Of a DNA stretch of 11,613 nt, positions 6,412 to 11,613 are shown piece after piece (position 1 is the first letter of the stretch; every line of letters begins with the position of its first letter). This stretch comes from CAJPSE01 sp963514535. GTDB taxonomy: Bacteria; Synergistota; Synergistia; Synergistales; Aminobacteriaceae. The notes under the pieces were generated by a model. It saw only the letters and a program-made list of their open reading frames with translations. It was not told where the DNA came from and ran no database searches. Made by a program: the position numbers and the translations under genes. The stretch covers positions 1-11,613 of the forward strand of contig CAUPUB010000074.1 in NCBI GenBank assembly GCA_963514535.1, written 5' to 3'.

Positions 6412-8860
6412 GGTATGAGCTCCTTCGTTTTGCTGCCTGCCCCCGCTGCCAGTCCTCGAGCTTGCGAATGATCAAATCTGCCACTCCCTGTTCATCCATG
6501 CCCGGTGTTGGGTTGATGGTGAAATTGTTGGTTATTCCCCCCGCTCCCGCCAGAGCGGGCTGGGGAGCTGTCATCACAGATGCGGAGAAGTCCCGGATGC
6601 GATCTATCCAACTCGGGGAGGCGCCAGCGGAGGGCTCGGTCGCTCCCTTTTCGGAGAGCGACATGCCCAAGGCCGACGCAGCCTTGCCGAGCCAGAAGAG
6701 CCCCTGCTGGCGGTGTTTCGAGCCGATGGGTACGACAACCTCCGGGCCGTCCTCTCCGACCCACGACACGACGGGGCGGCTGATGAGCCCCCCGGAGGCG
6801 TGCCCCGAGATTCCGGCCATCGCAACGTATTCGTCGCCTGGGTTGTAGTTTCCGGACGCCAGGCGTTCTTGGGCAGCTCCGACGGCATTATCCAATGCCG
6901 TCGAGTCCCCGGTCATGCCGAAGAGGTTGCTCAGGCCCTGCGTGACGTCTCGAATCAGAACCATGATGCTGGTCAGGGGGGTAGCCAGGCCGCTCATGAT
7001 CGCGTCGCCAATCCTGCCCTCTTCCCAGGCTTTGCCCATCTCAGAGCAGCCCTCTTTCCAGGCTCCGGAGAAATCCTCCCAGTTGCGCCAGACCAGATAA
7101 ATGGCACCAGCCAGGGCCATGACACTCATGGTCAAGGGAGTGAACATTGCCCCCATACCTGTCTGAAACGCCTTGAAGTCCGCTCCGAACCCCGAGAGGA
7201 AACTTCCTACTCCGCCCCTGAGTCCCGAGAACATCCCATTGAGGGCGGAGCCCTCGCCGCGCATTCTCGCCATTGCCAGGCTGTTGGCGATGACTGACGG
7301 GCGCAGACGCTGGAAGACGTCGATCGCGATGCTGCCGCCGTCCCGGATGTGCGACCAGCCGATGCGCGTGGCCAGAGTCGCTGCCTTGAGACCAAGGAAG
7401 CCTGCGGCGGCCCCGCCGATGATTTTGGTCAGGGTGGGATAGCGGGCGGCCAAGGTTCCTACTGTCTCAATCATTTTCCCGAGGGGTTTCAGGACGGCAT
7501 TCAATCCGGGGAGCAATGCCGACCCGATGGTCACCCCCAGGCGCGTCGTCTGGTTGCGGAGCAGCTGGAGCTCGTTTGCAGTAGTGGCAGCGCGAGCTTG
7601 GTACTCTTCTTCCATCGAATTGTGATAGCTTTTCTCGTCAGCGACAAGCTCCAGGGATTTTTTATAGGTGTCCAGCCCCGTGACCAGCTTGGCAATGTCG
7701 TCCGACCAGCCGACTCCAAAAACGCCGCTCAGTGCTGCCAGCACGTTCTTCTGCTTCTTCGCCCGCTCTAAAAATTCGAGAATCGTGCCCTGGGGATCCA
7801 GCTTCATGCGTTTTTCAAGCGCTTGTGCACTGTAACCCATATCGCCCAATGCCTCCAAGACAGGCTTGGACTGCTTAGAGGCTGTCGCCAGCTTCATAAC
7901 GAAGGCGTTTGTCGCGCGGGCTGCAACCTCAGGGGCGGAGCCCATAGCAATGAAGGTTGTGCCCAAGGCCGCAGTCTGCGATTCGGCGAGCCCGGCTATT
8001 TTGCCGACGCCTGCAGACCGCTTCATGAATTCCACAAGCTCCCCAGCGTTTGCGGCGGTGTTATTGCTGAGATGATTTATGGCATCGCCCAGTTTAACCA
8101 TCTCGACCTGGGTTATTCCTGTCGAGGCACGAATCTTCGCCATCGCTTCTCCTGCGGTTGCCGCAGGAATATCGAATGCGATGGCCATCTTTGCCGCGCT
8201 GTTGGAGAAATCCAGAATTTCATCGCGGGCGATACCGAACTGTCCCGCAGCCGCCACGATCTCTCCGATGCCGCTTGCGGAGACGGGGAGCTTGGTGCTC
8301 AGGTCAAGGATGTCTTGCCCCATCTTCTGGAACTGCTGAGGAGTGTCGAAGTTTACGACCTTGCGGACGTCTGCCATGACGGACTCAAATTGCACCGCTT
8401 GGTAGATGGGGAGCGCAAGGGTAGCCCCGACGGCCATCGTACCGGCTAGCTGGCTGCGCAGTTCTCCGCGCTCCTGCTTGCGCGCATCCCTCGCTTCGGC
8501 GCGGCGCAGGAAGCCGTCCTGGACGGCGGAGAAACGCTGCATCGTCCCCAGCTGCTTGTTCAACCCGCCCAAGGTGAAACCGTACTTCTTCGCCTCCGCC
8601 TCGGCCTCCTTCGTCGCGGCCTTCAGCTGGTGGAAACGGGCGATTCCTGCGGCATCCAGCTTCCCAGCCTGGAGCGCGGAGGACAGCTTCAGAGACTCGC
8701 CGCGGAGATCCTTCCATTTCTCCCCCGCGGAGATCCCCAGCTTGATGTCCTTGGCTTTTGCCTGGAGCTGCCCTATACTCTTGTCGAGACTCTTGAACGT
8801 ACCTCCTACCGAGGAAGCGAGGGATGCCCCGATGACGAGACCGATGCCGAGATTCTTCAT
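6389..8860 (-). CDS. T: Tail tape measure protein (gpT-like)
   Basis: This 823-residue tape measure protein scaffolds tube assembly and sets tail length; it is near the length of P2 gpT. A charged alpha-helical N-terminus (~20-140, e.g. KSLDKSIGQLQAKAKDIKL) precedes the conserved TP901/PhageMin_Tail core. The core starts at QFESVMADVRKVVNF (~157-171) and includes the typical AAAGQFGIARDEI, AAKMAIAFD and ELVEFMKRSAGVG stretches. Hydrophobic segments follow, such as IIGGAAAGFLGLKAATLA and MSVMALAGAIYLVW. The C-terminus ends in VADLIIRKLEDWQRGQAAKRR, as in P2-like tape measures. The ATG at 8860 was chosen because AGGAG lies 6 nt upstream and MKNLGIGLVIGASL is a plausible N-terminus. The ATG at 9007 would add 49 low-complexity Ala/Ser/Thr residues. 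The start codon shares CATG with a possible plus-strand ATG at 8859. Confidence 0.93.
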   Translation of the reverse strand: MKNLGIGLVIGASLASSVGGTFKSLDKSIGQLQAKAKDIKLGISAGEKWKDLRGESLKLSSALQAGKLDAAGIARFHQLKAATKEAEAEAKKYGFTLGGLNKQLGTMQRFSAVQDGFLRRAEARDARKQERGELRSQLAGTMAVGATLALPIYQAVQFESVMADVRKVVNFDTPQQFQKMGQDILDLSTKLPVSASGIGEIVAAAGQFGIARDEILDFSNSAAKMAIAFDIPAATAGEAMAKIRASTGITQVEMVKLGDAINHLSNNTAANAGELVEFMKRSAGVGKIAGLAESQTAALGTTFIAMGSAPEVAARATNAFVMKLATASKQSKPVLEALGDMGYSAQALEKRMKLDPQGTILEFLERAKKQKNVLAALSGVFGVGWSDDIAKLVTGLDTYKKSLELVADEKSYHNSMEEEYQARAATTANELQLLRNQTTRLGVTIGSALLPGLNAVLKPLGKMIETVGTLAARYPTLTKIIGGAAAGFLGLKAATLATRIGWSHIRDGGSIAIDVFQRLRPSVIANSLAMARMRGEGSALNGMFSGLRGGVGSFLSGFGADFKAFQTGMGAMFTPLTMSVMALAGAIYLVWRNWEDFSGAWKEGCSEMGKAWEEGRIGDAIMSGLATPLTSIMVLIRDVTQGLSNLFGMTGDSTALDNAVGAAQERLASGNYNPGDEYVAMAGISGHASGGLISRPVVSWVGEDGPEVVVPIGSKHRQQGLFWLGKAASALGMSLSEKGATEPSAGASPSWIDRIRDFSASVMTAPQPALAGAGGITNNFTINPTPGMDEQGVADLIIRKLEDWQRGQAAKRRSSYHDDAFLG
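8751..8779 (+). promoter_or_regulatory. Sigma70-like promoter, antisense in tape measure gene
   Basis: TTGGCT (8751-8756) and TATACT (8774-8779) are separated by exactly 17 nt, giving 4/6 and 5/6 matches to the -35 and -10 consensus. Transcription would start near 8786, about 46 nt before the ATG at 8832 of the plus-strand membrane-protein ORF. It lies inside the tape measure coding region on the other strand, so a chance match remains possible. Confidence 0.4.
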
Positions 8861-9143
8861 GTTCCGCTCCTGTTCCTGCGCCGACGCGCTTGCGGCGCTT
8901 GTCACTGTGCTTGCCGTTGCCCTGTTCGCGGCCGCCGCGTGGTGGTTCGCTGACCTGGGCTTTGGGCTCGTGGCCGCCGTACTGATGGGAGCTCTGGCCT
9001 TCTGCATGTTCGGCGTCCTGATCGCCCTGACCGCGCCCCTGTGGGGCCTGGCGCTGGGACTTCTCTACATCCTGGCACTGCTCCTCCTGGCGCCCTTCTA
9101 CCATCTGGCGACGCAGTGCTTCAAGACCCACAAAGCCTCATGA
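8832..9143 (+). CDS. Putative three-helix membrane protein, antisense to tail operon
   Basis: A plus-strand frame of 103 residues starts at ATG 8832 (GAGGG 8 nt upstream) or 94 residues from ATG 8859. It reads as a small integral membrane protein: three hydrophobic spans at about 18-40, 44-67 and 71-92, Trp/Phe/Tyr at the span ends, Arg before the first span and Lys/His in the tail (KTHKAS). Codons favour CTG, GCC and TTC, with very high GC at third positions. It fills the otherwise unexplained gap between E' and the tape measure and has a promoter-like element upstream. Holin-like or superinfection-type moron proteins have this form, but no family is recognised. Caution: the opposite strand in codon register is Gln/Gly/Arg-rich, and antisense of such sequence is automatically hydrophobic. 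Its 3' end overlaps E' by 46 bp and its 5' end overlaps the tape measure. Confidence 0.45.
   Translation: MTRPMPRFFMFRSCSCADALAALVTVLAVALFAAAAWWFADLGFGLVAAVLMGALAFCMFGVLIALTAPLWGLALGLLYILALLLLAPFYHLATQCFKTHKAS
8861..9097. other. Gap between E' and tape measure, minus strand
   Basis: These 237 bp lie between the E' stop and the tape measure start. P2-like phages usually have only a few bases here. On the minus strand I see no plausible gene: one frame gives an Ala/Ser/Thr-rich run, another a Gln/Gly/Arg-rich run that continues far into the tape measure gene. The best coding candidate is the plus-strand membrane-protein ORF. Confidence 0.5.
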
Positions 9144-9492
9144 AGCCAATCATAGAAATCCTCGAAATTCAGCTCCAGAATTTCAGATAACGAGAAATGC
9201 AGGGCGTGAGCAACGAGAGCGCACGCCCTGCGCGTGTCCACTAGACCCGGCTCTCCTCCTCGAAAAAACCGCGATAACCGTCCTGCAGCTTTTTGTAGTC
9301 GGCCATATCCAGCTCTTCCACGACGTCGGGGGCGACCTCGCAGAGGTTGGCGAGGACGCGGATTTCCTTCTCCTCGTCCGTCCCGCCGATCTTTGCGGCG
9401 AGGAGCACGTCCCGCACCTTGGGGCGGCGCAGGTTCAGAGCCCTCAGCTCCGTCCCGTCCGACATGACTGGGTGCGACAGCTTAATCTGCAT
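9098..9492 (-). CDS. E': Tail assembly chaperone gpE-E' fusion by -1 frameshift
   Basis: This is the longer product of the E gene, made by a programmed -1 frameshift as in phage P2 E/E' and lambda G/GT. Decoding in the E frame from ATG 9492 reaches GGT TTT TTC. The heptamer T-TTT-TTC (9268-9262) lets both tRNAs slip back one base. The new frame continues as CGA GGA GGA and stays open past the E stop to TAG at 9100-9098. This adds 54 residues, for 131 in total. The extension ends in a conserved-looking acidic helix (SLSEILELNFEDFYDWLHEA), resembling E' segments of P2-like phages. The E/E' pair is thought to bind the tape measure during tail assembly. Frame and stop were traced base by base; frameshift efficiency cannot be judged. 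Confidence 0.82.
9199..9231 (-). other. Strong hairpin inside the E' reading frame
   Basis: GCAGGGCGTG pairs perfectly with CACGCCCTGC (10 bp). After one mismatch there are two more pairs and a 7-nt loop. The minus-strand stem starts 30 nt downstream of the slippery site and 9 nt after the E stop. It may slow ribosomes and help frameshifting, although 5-9 nt spacing is more usual. A terminator role is unlikely, because no T-tract follows in either direction and the stem is coding in the E' frame. Confidence 0.6.
9241..9492 (-). CDS. E: Tail assembly chaperone gpE
   Basis: This 83-residue small acidic chaperone is of the P2 gpE / phage tail assembly chaperone type. It lies at the canonical place between tail tube and tape measure. 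It begins MQIKLSHPV, then TELRALNLRRPKVRDVL, the usual pattern of a short beta-hairpin followed by a 'RRPKxxD' helix, and ends DYKKLQDGYRGFFEEESRV. A stretch of six T residues near the end is the frameshift site. The ATG at 9492 has GGGAGG about 9 nt upstream and follows the tube gene stop (9510) by 17 bp. An upstream in-frame opening to 9846 overlaps the tube gene and has no support. Confidence 0.88.
   Translation of the reverse strand: MQIKLSHPVMSDGTELRALNLRRPKVRDVLLAAKIGGTDEEKEIRVLANLCEVAPDVVEELDMADYKKLQDGYRGFFEEESRV
9262..9268 (-). promoter_or_regulatory. -1 frameshift slippery heptamer T-TTT-TTC
   Basis: Read on the minus strand with E-frame codons GGT TTT TTC, this matches the X-XXY-YYZ rule. 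P2 uses the close variant TTTTTTG at the same point of its E gene. It lies 18 nt before the E stop codon. Confidence 0.8.
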
Positions 9493-9509
9493 ATTCAATT
9501 TCCTCCCTC

Positions 9510-10022
9510 TCACGCGCCGATGGCGGCGCGAACCTCGGCCAGCATGTCGACGCCATTGATAATGCGAGTCATGTTCTCGACGTCGATCTCGTGGATCATG
9601 TCGCCGCTCTCGCTGTAGCTGTAGTACTTGAGGGCGACGGACACTTTCTGTTGCAGTTTCTCGCCAGGCTTCCACGTCCCGTGGTCGAGCTCCCGAATCA
9701 TGCCCTGGGCCTTCACGGCGACAGGGACGGCGCGTCCATCCCCCAGCTCGTATGCCCCACGGAAGGTGAGCGCCACCGGCTGGTTGTGCCCGATGCCGAA
9801 CTGCCGCAACACGTCCGCCTGGATGTCCGCGAGTGTGAAGGAACATTCCAGCTTCTCCATGCCCATGTCCAGTTCGACGGGGGCATCCATGCCGCCGGAG
9901 CGGAACTCCTCCGTCTTGATGGTGAGTTTGGGAAGCTCCAGCTCCTCGACCTTGCCCGCATAGCCGCGGCCATCGACGAACAGGTTGAAACCCTTGAGAA
10001 CTCTTGGCGTTTTGATATCCAT
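9510..10022 (-). CDS. FII: Major tail tube protein, gpFII family
   Basis: This 170-residue protein polymerises into the inner tube of the contractile tail. Family features are the N-terminal RVLKGFNLFVDGRGYAGKVEE strand pair, the LPKLTIKTEEFRSGGMDAPVELDMGME segment (about residues 31-57), a gpFII-like RGAYE...VPVAVKAQGMIRELD middle, and a C-terminal YYSYSESGDMIHEIDVENM...INGVDMLAE region. Length is close to P2 FII. The ATG at 10022 was chosen over the in-frame GTG at 10031 because AGGAGGTGA lies 5 nt upstream of the ATG and that GTG is itself part of the Shine-Dalgarno. The sheath stop codon TAG overlaps the same Shine-Dalgarno, so translation is tightly coupled. Confidence 0.95.
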   Translation of the reverse strand: MDIKTPRVLKGFNLFVDGRGYAGKVEELELPKLTIKTEEFRSGGMDAPVELDMGMEKLECSFTLADIQADVLRQFGIGHNQPVALTFRGAYELGDGRAVPVAVKAQGMIRELDHGTWKPGEKLQQKVSVALKYYSYSESGDMIHEIDVENMTRIINGVDMLAEVRAAIGA

Positions 10023-10034
10023 TCCATTCACCTC

Positions 10035-11204
10035 CTATGCGGACAGCGGGAACAGGTCGGTCAGATAGCGGTCCGTGATGTGGGCACGGAAGACCAAGTG
10101 CTCGGCGGGATAGACGGGCGTGAAGTCGTAGTCCCAGTAGACGATGCCCTGCGAAATCTGATCGGGCGTGTTTATCTCCGGATCCACCCAGCAGTCGCCG
10201 CCGATCAGCGCCCCGACCTTCTTGAGGTGCCGGATGTAGGCGCGCACGCCGTCGCGGACGTCCTCCAGATACGTCTTCGTGATGCCCCGATCCACGGCCC
10301 AGAGGTGGGCGTAGAGGATGGATTCGGCGATCATGTCCGCGCTACGGCGGACGCAGAGGAACGCCGTCTTTGGGTCCTTCGAGCAGGAGCGATTGCCCCA
10401 GAGGCGATAGCCGCTCTCGTGGACGATGGTCGCGACCTCGTGCTCGTTCAGGTGGTTGGCGCGGCAGTTCACGTCGGATATCTCGAAGTCGATTCCACGC
10501 GCGGTTCCCACAATGCCGTCGATGACCTGATTGGACGGCGACCACCACCAGCCCTTGGCGTTGTCCATCTTCGAGATGAGCCCGGCGACGCGGGCCGAGG
10601 CGGGTTGAACGACCTCTTTCTTCTGGACCGCGTCCCAGACCTTCACCCAGGGATCGACCACATAGACGCGGTCGCTCCCGTAGTTCTCGCGCGCAGAGAT
10701 GGCTGCGGCATCTGTGGTGTTAGGGCCGTCAACGATGGCCACAGCCTTGAGCCGCTGGGCCAGGCTGTTCATCTCCGTGCCTACGGCCAGCTCGTGGCTG
10801 AAGCCGGGGGCGGCAAGGATGCGCGGCGTGACCTTGATGGCGTTCCGTGCATCCAGGAACGCCTGCAGGCCGGTGCGCTTTCCCGTGTTGTTGTCCACCC
10901 CGCCGATGACAGCACTCTTCGTCTCCTCGGCGCTCCCCTCTGCCACGCGCACCATGGCGACCATGGCTCCGCACTGGTCAAAGATGCCGTCGATGGCCGC
11001 CGGGAGCGTCCCCGTCTTTCCCAGCCCCGCCGCCTCGGTACGGCGTCCTGCGATGAGAATGGGCGTATCCAGCGGGAATTTCTTTGCGTCCGCCTCCGGA
11101 GCCGTGCCGATGAGCCCGATGACGGAGCTCTTAACCGTCCGAATAGGGCGAGGACCATCGTCAAGCTCCACTACTTCAATTCCGTGCAAAAACTGCTCTG
11201 GCAA
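10035..11204 (-). CDS. FI: Contractile tail sheath protein, gpFI family
   Basis: This 389-residue sheath protein surrounds the tube and contracts to drive it through the cell envelope. It shows the gpFI pattern: HGIEVVELDDGPRPIRTVKSSVIGLIGTAP at the N-terminus, ILIAGRRTEAAGLGKTGTL, the RILAAPGFS core strand near residue 132, SPSNQVIDGIVGTARGIDF in the second half, and a C-terminal ISQGIVYWDYDFTPVYPAEHLVFRAHITDRYL ending that matches the sheath hand region. Length agrees with P2 FI (about 396). The start is a TTG at 11204 with a full AGGAGGTGA 6 nt upstream, only 20 bp after the stop of the collagen-like gene. Immediately followed by the tube gene, as expected. Confidence 0.95.
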   Translation of the reverse strand: MPEQFLHGIEVVELDDGPRPIRTVKSSVIGLIGTAPEADAKKFPLDTPILIAGRRTEAAGLGKTGTLPAAIDGIFDQCGAMVAMVRVAEGSAEETKSAVIGGVDNNTGKRTGLQAFLDARNAIKVTPRILAAPGFSHELAVGTEMNSLAQRLKAVAIVDGPNTTDAAAISARENYGSDRVYVVDPWVKVWDAVQKKEVVQPASARVAGLISKMDNAKGWWWSPSNQVIDGIVGTARGIDFEISDVNCRANHLNEHEVATIVHESGYRLWGNRSCSKDPKTAFLCVRRSADMIAESILYAHLWAVDRGITKTYLEDVRDGVRAYIRHLKKVGALIGGDCWVDPEINTPDQISQGIVYWDYDFTPVYPAEHLVFRAHITDRYLTDLFPLSA

Positions 11205-11224
11205 CTTACTTCACCTCCTGATTT

Positions 11225-11613
11225 TTACCCTCGGGGGATTGCCCAGCCAATAACCGTGATATCGTCTTCTAACAGCTCCTTGGAACAACCAAAATCAGAC
11301 ATCATCCATTCGCTCCGGTCTAGCGTTGCACCAGACTCTACTATAAGCATTAGCGCCTCCCTTCTCTCGGGTCTTCCAGTAGAAGGATTGAAGCCGAGTT
11401 CGACTAACAGGACACCATCGCCGTGAGATTGCATATCTTGCACAACGGTCGCCAATACGAGCCACGCTCCAGTAGGGGAGCTTGGGACCTCAAGTCTTCC
11501 TTCGCCCCCTTTGAATATCATTCTAAAGGTTCCTTTCGGGCCTTCCGGGCCGGGGTCCCCTTTCGGTCCCTGCGGACCGGTTGCGCCGGTTGCTCCCTTC
11601 GGCCCTGTATCGC
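11225..11613 (-). CDS. Collagen-like phage protein, probable tail fibre part (5' partial)
   Basis: The minus-strand frame is open from the right edge to TAA at 11227-11225. Its first part is a run of at least nine Gly-X-Y triplets (GPK GAT GAT GPQ GPK GDP GPE GPK GTF, 11605-11525), with a tenth probable at the edge. This predicts a collagen-like triple helix. A C-terminal domain of about 100 residues follows, starting RMIFKGGEGRLEVPSSP and ending DDITVIGWAIPRG; I do not recognise it. An ATG at 11521 exists but cuts off the collagen part and has no good ribosome-binding site, so it is probably internal. The position just upstream of the sheath gene is where P2-like phages keep tail fibre genes. 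A fibre or receptor-binding role is likely. The globular part is less GC-rich than the sheath gene. Confidence 0.75.
   Translation of the reverse strand, partial: DTGPKGATGATGPQGPKGDPGPEGPKGTFRMIFKGGEGRLEVPSSPTGAWLVLATVVQDMQSHGDGVLLVELGFNPSTGRPERREALMLIVESGATLDRSEWMMSDFGCSKELLEDDITVIGWAIPRG

Noticed and set aside
8861..9007. Tape measure start at ATG 9007
   Set aside because: It adds 49 Ala/Ser/Thr-rich residues unlike tape measure N-termini. The ATG at 8860 has a better Shine-Dalgarno and a more natural start.
8385..9131. Minus-strand open frame rich in Gln, Gly, Arg and Glu, overlapping E' and the tape measure
   Set aside because: It continues about 470 bp into the tape measure gene in another frame, is low complexity, and has no convincing ribosome-binding site or family pattern.
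9199..9231. Intrinsic terminator after the E gene
   Set aside because: The stem is inside the open E' frame, has no following T-run, and would stop transcription of the tape measure and downstream tail genes.
9283..9293. Alternative slippery site C-AAA-AAG in the E gene
   Set aside because: It lacks the A-AAA-AAG match at the first base, and the T-TTT-TTC site downstream fits the rule and P2 precedent better.
9591..11426. Plus-strand open frame of 611 codons opposite sheath and tube genes
   Set aside because: It is antisense to two certain tail genes, has no recognisable domains, and its length is explained by high GC and lack of stops on the shadow strand.

Overview
This 11.6-kb window is part of a GC-rich contractile-tailed (P2-like myovirus) prophage or phage genome. 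The tail proteins belong to the P2 family set (gpFI, FII, E/E', T, U, X, D). Shine-Dalgarno-led starts are common, and three genes start with TTG. The sequence does not name the host. P2-type tails and high GC suggest a Gram-negative or diderm bacterium, which is inference only.

Layout. On the plus strand, positions 1-3875 hold one very long gene, open at the left edge. It encodes a phage polyvalent protein with a zeta-toxin-like P-loop kinase domain, a zincin-like HExxH domain and a long C-terminal region of the kind found in large phage or conjugative-element proteins. A 137-bp AT-rich spacer follows (3876-4012), with four DnaA-box-like 9-mers. From there to the right edge all the confident genes are on the minus strand and converge on the spacer. 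In transcription order (right to left) they are: a collagen-like protein open at the right edge (to 11225), tail sheath (11204-10035), tail tube (10022-9510), tail assembly chaperone E with a -1 frameshift extension E' (9492-9098), tape measure (8860-6389), gpU-like tail terminator (6411-6028), a DNA methyltransferase (5899-5141), gpX-like LysM-type protein (5163-4966) and gpD-like hub protein (4972-4013).

How it works together. Tube, sheath, tape measure, E/E' chaperones, gpU and the gpX/gpD hub components form the contractile tail assembly line. Gene overlaps (U/T, MTase/X, X/D) imply cotranscription and translational coupling. Two places depart from the usual P2-like order. A methyltransferase gene with its own strong ribosome-binding site sits between U and X. 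A 237-bp gap between E' and the tape measure carries a plus-strand ORF for a three-helix membrane protein, with a sigma70-like promoter upstream. Both look like accessory (moron) insertions.

Most notable observations: the complete E/E' frameshift cassette (T-TTT-TTC), the antisense membrane-protein ORF, the DnaA-box cluster, and the AT-richer zeta-toxin segment of the polyvalent gene with a small out-of-frame ORF next to it.
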